From: an uncultured Clostridia bacterium
Lineage (GTDB): Bacteria; Bacillota; Clostridia; Oscillospirales; Oscillospiraceae
DNA length: 10,853 nt
Direction of reading: 5' to 3'
Assembly (NCBI GenBank): GCA_937907715.1
Contig: CALERM010000179.1
Coordinates: 1 to 10,853 of the forward strand
Part shown: positions 1-6,766 of the stretch, one piece after another
Layout: every line of letters starts with the position of its first letter
How positions within the stretch are numbered: position 1 is the stretch's first letter
The notes under the pieces: model-generated
Seen by the model: the letters and a program-made list of their open reading frames with translations, nothing else
The model's database searches: none
What the model was told of the DNA's origin: nothing
Program-made: the position numbers and the translations under genes

Positions 1-37
1 ACTGAGCCACACTAGCATCTCTCAAATTTGCTTGCAT

Positions 38-66
38 ATCATAACATGTTTTAAGCACTTCGTCAA
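38..66 (-). promoter_or_regulatory. Strong sigma-A type promoter pointing left, out of the window
   Basis: Read on the minus strand, TTGACG (61-66) and TATGAT (38-43) are separated by exactly 17 bases. A TG sits one base upstream of the -10, giving an extended -10. Transcription should start near position 30 and leave the window at position 1, so the gene or RNA it drives cannot be seen. The bases just upstream of the -35 include an A-run on the transcribed-sense strand, which could act as an UP-like element. Confidence 0.7.
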
Positions 67-71
67 GTTCT

Positions 72-119
72 ATTTTTGCCGTTCGGCAAAAAATTGTACA
101 CGGTCCATTCAGACCGGTG
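72..119. repeat. Two adjacent small intergenic hairpins
   Basis: The first inverted repeat pairs TTTTTGCC (73-80) with GGCAAAAA (85-92) around a GTTC loop. The second pairs CACGGTC (99-105) with GACC-GTG (112-119, one bulged G) around CATTCA. A third arm, CCGGTC (141-146), could instead pair with GACCGG (112-117). The T-run/GCC hairpin followed by a CAC-starting hairpin resembles the layout at 8956-8995. I see no coding signal in 1-228. Confidence 0.45.
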
Positions 120-159
120 CATATCCTGCACATTTACATGCCGGTCGGCAGGGGCAAGG

Positions 160-193
160 AAGAAGCGGCGCAGCTTCTGCTGCGCCGTTTTTT
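160..193. terminator. Intrinsic terminator, possibly bidirectional
   Basis: A 9-bp GC-rich stem, CGGCGCAGC (166-174) with GCTGCGCCG (179-187), closes a TTCT loop and is followed on the plus strand by six Ts (188-193). The purine run upstream (160-165) can extend the stem by pairing with these Ts. On the minus strand the stem is followed by a pyrimidine-rich CTTCTTCCTT, so it can plausibly also end transcription of the DMT transporter gene, whose stop lies 36 bases away. The better U-tract is on the plus strand, yet no plus-strand gene is visible to the left. Confidence 0.6.
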
Positions 194-228
194 GAAGCAT
201 ATTATGCTTGACGGGGAGTCTGCGGCGC

Positions 229-1125
229 TCACGCGGCGGATTTCTCTTTGGAAGGAAGCTGGGCAATGATGATAGCAATGAAGATGACGAGGCAGCCGAG
301 CAGCTCTCTGGCGCTCAGCGCCTGATGCAGCAGAATCCAGCCAAACAGGACGGCGAAGACCGATTCCAGACTCAGAATCATGCTGGCGAGCGTGGGCGCG
401 ACGAGCTGCTGTCCGAGGATTTGCAGCGTGTAGCCGACGCCGCCCGAAAATACGCCTGCGTAGACGATCGGAAGCCACGCGCTGGCAATTGCGGCAAGGC
501 TCGGCTTTTCCAGAAGCAGCATCGGGAGAATCGAGATTGCCGACGCAGTGAAAAACTGCACGCAGGACAGGCGCACACCGTCCAGATCATGGCAGGCGCG
601 GTCGATGAAAAGAATGTGGCAGGCAAAGAAGAACGCGCACAGAAGCGTCAGCCAGTCGCCGAGATTGACACCGGACAGTCCCTCGCCGCCGGCGCACAGA
701 AGATAAAGACCCACAAGCGCCAGAACCGCGCAGACCCAGTTCATAAGCCTCACGCGCAGCTTCACAAAAAGCCCGAGAAACGGAACGAGGATGATGTACA
801 TCGTCGTGATGAAGCCGGACTTTCCAACCGTGGTGTGGATGATGCCATACTGCTGGATGATGCTTGCCGTGCACAGCAGCGCGCCGCAGATCATGCCGCA
901 CAGCAGCTGCTGCTTGGCTGCCTTTCCTGCCGGGCGGACGGAGATGCCTCTCTTGTCGCGCAGCGCAATGACCGGCAGAAGGACCAGACCCGAAAGAAAA
1001 TAGCGGGTCGCCTGCATGGTAAACGGTCCGACATAGTTCATGCCCTCGCTCTGGGCGACGAACGCCGCGCCCCAGACCATGGCGCAGAGCAGAAGCATGA
1101 GGCTGCCGCGGGTTTGCTGTTTCAT
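229..1125 (-). CDS. EamA/DMT-family drug/metabolite transporter
   Basis: A 298-residue integral membrane protein of the drug/metabolite transporter superfamily, predicted to move a small metabolite across the cytoplasmic membrane. The substrate cannot be read from the sequence. Hydrophobic segments run the whole length and fit the usual ten helices made of two tandem EamA halves (about residues 8-145 and 157-290). Family-typical stretches are VWGAAFVAQSEGM (17-29) in the first helix region, and APTLASMILSLESVFAVLFGW (243-263) with ELLGCLVIFIAIII (274-287) in the second half. I chose the ATG at 1125 because a GAGGAG ribosome binding site sits 7 bases upstream and the hydrophobic EamA start follows directly. 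The frame stays open further upstream, to 1350, but that would overlap the divergent peptidase gene and gives non-membrane sequence. It is transcribed divergently from pepF and looks like a single-gene unit. Length is normal for the family and I see no damage. Confidence 0.9.
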   Translation of the reverse strand: MKQQTRGSLMLLLCAMVWGAAFVAQSEGMNYVGPFTMQATRYFLSGLVLLPVIALRDKRGISVRPAGKAAKQQLLCGMICGALLCTASIIQQYGIIHTTVGKSGFITTMYIILVPFLGLFVKLRVRLMNWVCAVLALVGLYLLCAGGEGLSGVNLGDWLTLLCAFFFACHILFIDRACHDLDGVRLSCVQFFTASAISILPMLLLEKPSLAAIASAWLPIVYAGVFSGGVGYTLQILGQQLVAPTLASMILSLESVFAVLFGWILLHQALSARELLGCLVIFIAIIIAQLPSKEKSAA

Positions 1126-1170
1126 GGAATCGTCTCCTCGCGTGAAAAAAATCTGCACAATAACGGCATA

Positions 1171-1199
1171 ATTGTACAAACATCGACTCCCAAAAGCAA
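1171..1199 (-). promoter_or_regulatory. Probable promoter of the DMT transporter gene
   Basis: On the minus strand TTGCTT (1194-1199) and TACAAT (1171-1176) lie 17 bases apart, which predicts a transcript start near 1164 and a leader of about 40 bases before the ATG at 1125. The -10 differs from consensus at one position and the -35 is moderate. Confidence 0.5.
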
Positions 1200-1226
1200 G
1201 CGTCCGGGTAAAAAACCGGCAGGTGG

Positions 1227-1255
1227 TTGTGAAGGTACTAAAAATGTGGTAGACT
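1227..1255 (+). promoter_or_regulatory. Probable promoter of pepF, extended -10 type
   Basis: TTGTGA (1227-1232) and TAGACT (1250-1255) have a 17-base spacer, with TGG immediately before the -10 (extended -10). The start would be near 1262, about 35 bases before the GTG start codon. The arrangement is nearly the same as the promoter at 3402-3430. Confidence 0.6.
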
Positions 1256-1295
1256 ATTTGTTGAAACCTACAATGCATGACAGGAGGAACCCCAG

Positions 1296-3092
1296 GTGGC
1301 AGAAAAAATCCGTTCGCGTGAGGAGCTTGCGCGGGAAGATACATGGGCAATTGAGGATTTATATGAGACGGACGAGGCGTGGCTTTCCGATCTGGAAAAG
1401 CTCAAGGCGCTCGGCGCGCGCCTGCCGGGCTACGCCGGGAAGCTATCCGCAGACGCAAAGACGCTGCTGGAATACCAGAGACTCGGCGAAGAGATTTCGC
1501 TGCTTCTCGACCGTCTTGCAAACTATGCGCAGAGAAAAAGCGACGAGGACACAAGAAACCCCGTCTATCAGGACCTGACCGGCAGGCTGACCAAGGTCTG
1601 GGTGCAGCTGGGCGCGGATACGGCGTTTGAGGTGCCGGAGCTTTTGTCCATTTCGGACGAGCAAATGGAGAAGTTCTACCGGGATGAGCCGGACCTGCAG
1701 CTCTACCGACGGCATTTTGACGTCATTCGCCGTAAAAAAGAACACATTCTTTCCGAGCGCGAGGAAAAGCTTCTGGCGATGGCAGGTGAGATGGCGGGAA
1801 CGCCGGAGGAAATCTACTCGCTGTTTGCAGACGCCGATCTGACCTTCCGCCCGGCGCTTGATCAGGAAGGAACCGAGCACCCCATCACGCAGGGCAGCTA
1901 TATTGCCGCGATGGAATCGCCCGACCGGACGCTGCGGAAGAACGCCTTTGAGAGCCTGTACGCAGGCTTCGGCGCGTATAAAAACTCGGTTGCCGCGATG
2001 CTCTGCGGGCAGGTCAGGCAGCTGGAATTTTTCTCGAAGGCGCGCCGGTACGCATCGCCGCTGGAAGCGTCTTTGGATGCAACGGAGGTTCCCGTTGGCG
2101 TGTATCATGCGCTGATTGAGGCGGTCCATCAGAATCTTGACAAGCTTCACCGGTATATGCGCCTGCGAAAGAAGCTGCTCGGTGTCGACGAGCTTCATAT
2201 GTACGATCTTTATACGCCGCTTGTTGAAACGGCGCAAAGGAAAATTCCCTTTGACGAGGCAAAAAGGACCGTGGCGCAGGCACTCGGCGTGATGGGCGAG
2301 CGCTACGGCGCAATTTTGCAGGAGGGCTTTCAGAACCGCTGGATTGACGTCTATGAGAACACCGGCAAACGCTCGGGCGCGTATTCTGCGGGCGCGCGCG
2401 TGCATCCGTATGTGCTGCTCAACTACACGGGGACGCTGGACAGCGAGTTTACGCTGGCGCATGAGATGGGGCACGCGATTCATTCGTACCTGTCCAACAA
2501 GACCCAGCCGGTCGTTTACTCGGACTATGTGATTTTCGTGGCAGAGGTTGCCTCGACGTGCAACGAGGCGCTTCTGATGCAGTACCTGCTCTCGACCACA
2601 ACAGACAAAAAAGAGCGTGCGTACCTGATCAACCACTTCCTCGAACAGTTCCGCACGACGCTGTACCGCCAGACGATGTTTGCCGAGTTTGAACTCAAAA
2701 TGGCGGAGCTGAGCAGCAATGGCGTAACGCTCACGGCGGAGGTTCTCTGCGAGGAATACCGGAAGCTCAATGCGCTTTATTATGGAGATGACGTGGTGCT
2801 GGACGAGGAGATTGCGCTCGAGTGGGCGCGCATTCCGCACTTCTACTACAATTACTATGTCTTCCAGTATGCCACCGGCTACGCAGCGGCAATTGCACTG
2901 TCTGAAGGGATCTTGCGCGAGGGTGCGCCCGCGGTGAAGCGGTATCTGGGCTTCCTCTCCGGCGGGTGCAGCAAGAGCCCCATCGAGCTGCTGCGCGGCG
3001 CGGGCGTGGATATGACGACGGCAGAGCCGGTCAGCCGGGCGCTCGAGACCTTCGGCGGGCTGCTCGATGAAATGGAGGCGTTGACAGCGTAA
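1296..3092 (+). CDS. pepF: Oligoendopeptidase F, M3 family zinc metallopeptidase
   Basis: A 598-residue cytosolic peptidase that cuts short peptides internally, typically in turnover of imported or signal-derived peptides. The zinc-binding HExxH motif is HEMGH at 389-393, with the third ligand expected at E417 in FVAEVAST. The downstream IPHFYYNYYVFQYATGY segment (513-529) carries the His and Tyr residues that shape the M3 active site. The N-terminal PepF lobe (about 1-200) and the M3 catalytic domain (about 200-585) are both complete, and the length is normal for PepF (around 600). There is no signal peptide. I chose the GTG at 1296 because AGGAGG (1282-1287) sits 8 bases upstream and the protein then begins with the usual family N-terminus (REELAREDTWAIEDLY). 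The stop codon overlaps the start of the next gene by one base (TAATG), so the two are very likely one transcript. Confidence 0.95.
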   Translation: MAEKIRSREELAREDTWAIEDLYETDEAWLSDLEKLKALGARLPGYAGKLSADAKTLLEYQRLGEEISLLLDRLANYAQRKSDEDTRNPVYQDLTGRLTKVWVQLGADTAFEVPELLSISDEQMEKFYRDEPDLQLYRRHFDVIRRKKEHILSEREEKLLAMAGEMAGTPEEIYSLFADADLTFRPALDQEGTEHPITQGSYIAAMESPDRTLRKNAFESLYAGFGAYKNSVAAMLCGQVRQLEFFSKARRYASPLEASLDATEVPVGVYHALIEAVHQNLDKLHRYMRLRKKLLGVDELHMYDLYTPLVETAQRKIPFDEAKRTVAQALGVMGERYGAILQEGFQNRWIDVYENTGKRSGAYSAGARVHPYVLLNYTGTLDSEFTLAHEMGHAIHSYLSNKTQPVVYSDYVIFVAEVASTCNEALLMQYLLSTTTDKKERAYLINHFLEQFRTTLYRQTMFAEFELKMAELSSNGVTLTAEVLCEEYRKLNALYYGDDVVLDEEIALEWARIPHFYYNYYVFQYATGYAAAIALSEGILREGAPAVKRYLGFLSGGCSKSPIELLRGAGVDMTTAEPVSRALETFGGLLDEMEALTA

Positions 3093-3358
3093 TGGAGGAG
3101 CTTTTTCTGCCGGTGCTGCACAGCTTTGAAAACAACAACGTCTTCACCGGAAGCTATGGCGCGCTTCGCTTCAAGGTGACGCCTGCCATCACGATGAAAA
3201 ATCCCAAGGAGGTCGACATGGAGGCAAGCTCCATGCTCTGCGAGCTGTGGCACGGACCGTTCTGCTACGAAAAAAGCGAGATGGAGGCGCAGGAAACCTT
3301 TCCTCTGAGCGAGGAAGGGAAGGAAAATATGCGGAAGTTCCTGCTTTCGCACGTATGA
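3092..3358 (+). CDS. Small conserved-looking protein of unknown function, coupled to pepF
   Basis: An 88-residue soluble protein that I cannot assign to a named family. Its start overlaps the pepF stop by one base (TAATG), which suggests translational coupling. A separate GGAGG-like site just inside the end of pepF (GAAATGGAGGCG, about 3069-3080) may help initiation. The protein has no signal peptide or membrane segment. It is rich in aromatic and acidic residues, with a central WHGPFCYEKSEME stretch (53-65) and a charged C-terminal part containing SEEGKENMRKFL. The spacing of the Trp, His, Gly, Cys and Tyr looks like a conserved core and not random translation, and a strong terminator follows 3 bases after the stop. 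A role linked to the peptidase is inferred only from position. Confidence 0.75.
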   Translation: MEELFLPVLHSFENNNVFTGSYGALRFKVTPAITMKNPKEVDMEASSMLCELWHGPFCYEKSEMEAQETFPLSEEGKENMRKFLLSHV

Positions 3359-3361
3359 ATC

Positions 3362-3391
3362 AAATGCCCGGGAAGAATCCCGGGCATTTTT
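3362..3391 (+). terminator. Strong intrinsic terminator of the pepF unit
   Basis: A perfect 12-bp stem pairs 3362-3373 (AAATGCCCGGGA) with 3378-3389 around an AGAA loop and is followed by Ts to 3391. It begins 3 bases after the stop of the 88-aa gene. The A-rich 5' flank means it could also work on the opposite strand. Confidence 0.9.
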
Positions 3392-3401
3392 GCGCGAGGG
3401 G

Positions 3402-3430
3402 TTGTCCTTCGGGTGCGAACATGGTAGAAT
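3402..3430 (+). promoter_or_regulatory. Probable promoter of the cysteine desulfidase gene
   Basis: TTGTCC (3402-3407) and TAGAAT (3425-3430) have a 17-base spacer, with TGG just before the -10 (extended -10). It starts 10 bases after the pepF terminator. The predicted transcript start near 3437 is followed by a small 5-bp hairpin, CTGCC/GGCAG (3440-3454), and then the ribosome binding site. Confidence 0.65.
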
Positions 3431-3472
3431 AAAAGAAAACTGCCGGCGCGGCAGAAAGAAGGAGCTTGCGGC

Positions 3473-4753
3473 ATGGAACGAACAAGCCTTACCTATAAAA
3501 CCTATGTGGAGATTCTCAACCGGGAGCTGGTCTGTGCGATGGGCTGCACGGAGCCGATTGCGATTGCCTACTGCGCGGCGGTTGCAAGGCGGGCGCTTGG
3601 GGCACTTCCGACGTGCATCGAGGTTGCCGCCAGCGGCAACATCATCAAGAACGTCAAGAGCGTCATCGTGCCGAACACCGGCGGACTGCGCGGCATTGCG
3701 GCGGCTGCGGCAATCGGCGCGCTGGCAGGAGACGCGGACGCGGGGCTGCAGGTTGTGTCCCATGTGACGCCTGAGCAGATTGCGGCGCTGCCGGCGTATC
3801 TGGCGCAGACAGAGTTTGAGATTACGGCGGCAGAGTCGGAGTATCTGCTGGATATCGAAGTGACGGCGCGTGCGCGGGACCATTTTGCAACCGTGCGCGC
3901 GGTGCAGGAGCATACGAATATCGTTCTTGTGGAGACGGACGAGGGCGTTGTGTTTGCCAAGGACCCCGAGCAGGCGCCTTCTGCGGCGGAAACGTTGCCG
4001 GATTATACGCTTTTGAACGTTGCGGACATCTGCGAGTTTGCCGATACCTGCGAGCTGGAGGATGTGAAGCCGCTTCTCGAGCGGCAGCTCTCATGCAACT
4101 GCGCAATTGCCGAGGAAGGCTTGCACGGAAATTATGGCGCGGGCATCGGAAAGGTGCTGCTCGCGGCCTACGGAGACGATGTGCGTACCAGAGCGCGCGC
4201 CTACGCTGCCGCGGCTTCCGACGCGCGGATGAACGGGTGCGACCTTCCGGTTGTAATCAACTCCGGCTCCGGCAATCAGGGCATTACTGCCTCGCTTCCG
4301 GTATATGTGTATGCAAAGGAGCTGAACGTCAGCGAGGAAACGCTCTACAGGGCGCTTCTGGTTTCGAACCTTGTGACGCTCCACGAAAAGACCGGCATCG
4401 GCAGACTCTCTGCTTACTGCGGCGCGGTCAGCGCGGGCGCAGGCGCAGGCGCGGGCATTACGTATCTCTATGGCGGCGGCTGCCGGGAAATTTCCCACAC
4501 GATTGTCAACGCTCTGGCAGTTACGTCCGGCATCGTCTGCGACGGGGCAAAGTCCTCCTGCGCGGCGAAAATCGCGCTGGCGGTCGAGGCAGGCATTCTC
4601 GGCTTTGAGATGTTTCGCTGCGGGCAGCAGTTCTACGGCGGCGACGGACTGGTGGCAAAGGGCGTGGAAAATTCCATCGCCAACTTCAGCCGCCTCGGGC
4701 GCGTGGGCATGCGCGAAACGGACCGTGAAATCATCCGCATCATGACAGAATAG
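3473..4753 (+). CDS. cyuA: L-cysteine desulfidase (CyuA / UPF0597 family)
   Basis: A 426-residue cytosolic enzyme predicted to break L-cysteine into pyruvate, ammonia and sulfide, acting in cysteine catabolism and detoxification. The family uses an oxygen-sensitive [4Fe-4S] cluster, not PLP. Candidate cluster ligands are all present: C25 in AMGCTEPIAIAY (22-33), C316 in SAYCGAVSAGAG, and C356 and C363 in GIVCDGAKSSCAAKI. The NSGSGNQG loop (263-270), typical of this family and related to serine dehydratase alpha chains, is intact. Length is normal. The ATG is supported by AAGAAGGAG ending 8 bases upstream. The gene stands alone between its own promoter and terminator. No cysteine transporter or regulator gene lies next to it, unlike the cyuAP pair of enterobacteria. 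A serine-deaminating activity is possible, since some members were first annotated that way. Confidence 0.9.
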   Translation: MERTSLTYKTYVEILNRELVCAMGCTEPIAIAYCAAVARRALGALPTCIEVAASGNIIKNVKSVIVPNTGGLRGIAAAAAIGALAGDADAGLQVVSHVTPEQIAALPAYLAQTEFEITAAESEYLLDIEVTARARDHFATVRAVQEHTNIVLVETDEGVVFAKDPEQAPSAAETLPDYTLLNVADICEFADTCELEDVKPLLERQLSCNCAIAEEGLHGNYGAGIGKVLLAAYGDDVRTRARAYAAAASDARMNGCDLPVVINSGSGNQGITASLPVYVYAKELNVSEETLYRALLVSNLVTLHEKTGIGRLSAYCGAVSAGAGAGAGITYLYGGGCREISHTIVNALAVTSGIVCDGAKSSCAAKIALAVEAGILGFEMFRCGQQFYGGDGLVAKGVENSIANFSRLGRVGMRETDREIIRIMTE

Positions 4754-4763
4754 ACAGCATACC

Positions 4764-4795
4764 AAAGCGCCGGGGCAGTCCGCTCCGGCGTTTTT
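4764..4795 (+). terminator. Intrinsic terminator of the cysteine desulfidase gene
   Basis: The stem pairs 4768-4776 with 4782-4790 (outer part CGCCGG/CCGGCG, one G-T pair inside), with a 5-base loop and a T5 run (4791-4795). The A-run at 4764-4766 can extend it. It begins 10 bases after the stop codon. Confidence 0.85.
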
Positions 4796-4829
4796 CTGTG
4801 CGGCGGCGATTCCAGAAAGCTGCGAAAAT

Positions 4830-4877
4830 TGTAACTTTTGTATCCAAATGTATCCGAAAGTTCACAAAACCTTCAGG
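4830..4877 (+). promoter_or_regulatory. Phased direct repeats upstream of the efflux operon, possible activator site
   Basis: TGTATCC occurs at 4839-4845 and 4849-4855, exactly 10 bases apart (one helical turn), and a weaker TGTAAC copy lies at 4830-4835. Next comes TTCACA (4861-4866), then five bases, then TTCAGG (4872-4877), an 11-base-spaced pair like an OmpR/PhoB-type response-regulator box. The repeats lie just upstream of, or over, the -35 position of the promoter candidate. No regulator gene is in the window. Confidence 0.4.
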
Positions 4878-4903
4878 AACTTGGAACCCGATGGGCGTAT
4901 GCT
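4875..4903 (+). promoter_or_regulatory. Weak promoter candidate for the MacA/MacB-type operon
   Basis: TATGCT (4898-4903) is a fair -10, but the sequence 17 bases upstream (AGGAAC, 4875-4880) is a poor sigma-A -35, as expected for an activator-dependent promoter. Alternatively, GGAAC followed by CGTA 15 bases later (4876-4880 and 4896-4899) resembles an ECF-sigma promoter, though its spacing is one or two bases short. The leader before the ATG is about 60 bases and holds a small CTGCC/GGCAG hairpin (4928-4942). Confidence 0.35.
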
Positions 4904-4972
4904 TAAAGGCAGTAATTTGGGGGAGATCTGCCCGTCTGGCAGCCCCGCGCACAAAGGAGCAAGGAAAGGTCC

Positions 4973-6766
4973 ATGGAAGAACTGAAAGAAGCTGCCGCCA
5001 AGCCCCGGCGGAAGAAAAAGAAATTCAAAAAGCGCTGGATTGTTCTGGCGGTTGTGGTTTTAGTCATTGCGGGAAGCTTTTTGCTGCGCAAAAAGGGCGC
5101 AAATACGCAGACGGTTCTCACGTCTGACACGCAGGTGCTGTCTTACGCGGATCTCGAGTCGAGCGTCAGCGCAACCGGTACCGTAGAGAGCAGCGACACG
5201 ACAAAGGTCTACTCGACCCTTGCCTACCAGGTGAAATCTGTTCTCGTTGAGGTCGGAGACGTGGTGCAGGCGGGAGATCTTCTTGCCGAGCTGGACGGGG
5301 AAGCAATCGAAAACCAGATCGCGACCCAGCAGACCTCCATGGAGGTCGCCTCCGGCAGCGCGGGCGCGCAGGTGCAGAGCGCCTATGATGCGTACGAAAA
5401 CTTCAAGCAGGGGCTGGACGCCGGACTCAACGCGAGTCTGATCGGCGCGCAGTCGCAGGTCGACACGGCTTACGACGCCTATGTCCGCGCACAGAACGCC
5501 TACGACCGGTACAAGGAAAACGTGGAGCTGGGCGAAAATACGCAGGTTTTGTCTGTCGAAGCGCAGCGCAACAGTGCGGCAACGGCGCTCGATCAGGCAG
5601 AGGATGGCTATGCGTCTGCAAAGCAGGCGCGCCGGGAGGCAAAGCAGGCGTATGAGACGCTTGAGCAGCAGCTGCAAGAAGCGCAGCAGACGCTGGACGC
5701 GCTTCTGTCAGAAGAAAATCCGGACCCGGCGGCAGTGGAGCAGGCACAGTCTGCGGTCAATACGCTGACGGAAAAGACCACGCAGGCAAAGCAGACCTAT
5801 GAGTCTCTCGACAGTCAGGTTTCTTCTCTGCGGACGACCCTTGAGCAGGCGCAGTCGGCGTATGACGTTGCGCAGGCGACGTATAATGCGGCGGTGCGCG
5901 GCGAAGATCAGACGCTCAGCGATTATGCGGACGCGGTCGACAGCGCGTGGCGCGCGTATCAGACGGCGCTGACAAGCCTCGACTCGACGAAAAAGGGCAC
6001 CGAGGATCAGCTGGAGGCGTACTCCGACACGCTGGCAACGGCGAACGCAGGCGCGAATACGGCGGTCACGCAGGAGGCGATCCGGCAGCTCAATCAAACG
6101 CTGGACGACACGAAAATCACTGCGCCGGTCTCCGGCACCGTGACGGCGGTCTATGCCAGCGTCGGCTCAAGCGGCTCGGGGCTTTTGTTCGTAATCGAAG
6201 ACACCGACCATCTTGTCGTCTCCACCAGCGTCAAGGGCTACGACCTGGGCGATGTGAAGACCGGCATGACGGTCGAAATCAAATCCGACGCGACGGGCGA
6301 TTCGGTCATTTACGGCACGCTCACGACCATCGCGCCGACGGCAAAAAAGAACCAGCTGGGAGACACCGAGGCGTCCAATGACCCGTCGTTTGAAGCGGAG
6401 GTCAGCGTGGACACGGCGGACTGCGGGCTTCGCATCGGCATGGAGGCGCGGCTGAGCTATATCATTGACAGAGATGAGCATGTTCTGACAGTTCCCTATG
6501 AGGCGGTCTTTACCGATGAAAGCGGGCAGAGCTGCATTCTCGTGCTGCGCGCGCAGGAAAAGGAAACGTATCTGGTGGAAAAGCTTCCGGTAACGACGGG
6601 TCTGGACGACGATCTGGATATTGCGGTATCTGGAACCGGTGTGGAAGAAGGGCTGCGCGTCATTACCGAGGCGAAGACGTATCTGGAGCTTGCCGGAAAA
6701 ACTGTAACTCTCGCGCAGGCGACCGGGCTGGAGGACATGATGGCGCAGATGGAGGCATATCAATGA
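4973..6766 (+). CDS. HlyD/MacA-like efflux adaptor (membrane fusion protein)
   Basis: A 597-residue adaptor that links the ABC transporter encoded next to it to the cell-wall side of the membrane. A very basic N-terminus (PRRKKKKFKKR, 11-21) precedes one membrane anchor (22-38), giving a short cytosolic tail and a long extracytoplasmic part. The first lipoyl half-motif is about 78-112 (VEVGDVVQAGDLLAELDG). Residues about 115-377 form an unusually long Ala/Gln/Glu-rich alpha-hairpin coiled coil with repeated AYDAY/QNAYDRY/QSAYDVA units. The second lipoyl half (TAPVSGTVTAVYASVGS, 383-399) is followed by a beta-barrel (about 415-500) and the membrane-proximal domain (about 501-580). At 597 residues it is well above the roughly 370 of E. 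coli MacA, and the extra length is mostly coiled coil. Starts: AAGGA/AGGAAAGG lies just upstream of the ATG. The stop overlaps the next start (ATGA). The substrate (peptide, lipid or drug) is not readable. Confidence 0.88.
   Translation: MEELKEAAAKPRRKKKKFKKRWIVLAVVVLVIAGSFLLRKKGANTQTVLTSDTQVLSYADLESSVSATGTVESSDTTKVYSTLAYQVKSVLVEVGDVVQAGDLLAELDGEAIENQIATQQTSMEVASGSAGAQVQSAYDAYENFKQGLDAGLNASLIGAQSQVDTAYDAYVRAQNAYDRYKENVELGENTQVLSVEAQRNSAATALDQAEDGYASAKQARREAKQAYETLEQQLQEAQQTLDALLSEENPDPAAVEQAQSAVNTLTEKTTQAKQTYESLDSQVSSLRTTLEQAQSAYDVAQATYNAAVRGEDQTLSDYADAVDSAWRAYQTALTSLDSTKKGTEDQLEAYSDTLATANAGANTAVTQEAIRQLNQTLDDTKITAPVSGTVTAVYASVGSSGSGLLFVIEDTDHLVVSTSVKGYDLGDVKTGMTVEIKSDATGDSVIYGTLTTIAPTAKKNQLGDTEASNDPSFEAEVSVDTADCGLRIGMEARLSYIIDRDEHVLTVPYEAVFTDESGQSCILVLRAQEKETYLVEKLPVTTGLDDDLDIAVSGTGVEEGLRVITEAKTYLELAGKTVTLAQATGLEDMMAQMEAYQ

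Noticed and set aside
1126..1350. Upstream start for the DMT transporter adding 75 residues
   Set aside because: It would cross both divergent promoters and the start of pepF. The ATG at 1125 has a GAGGAG site and gives the usual length.
208..1578. Long plus-strand open frame opposite the DMT transporter
   Set aside because: It is antisense to a well-supported membrane protein gene, runs into pepF, has a low-complexity Arg/Gln/Asp-rich translation, and has no ribosome binding site.
1443..2840. 465-codon minus-strand open frame inside pepF
   Set aside because: It is a shadow of the GC-rich codon pattern of pepF. Its translation is Arg/Leu/Gln-rich with no family likeness, whereas pepF has complete catalytic motifs.
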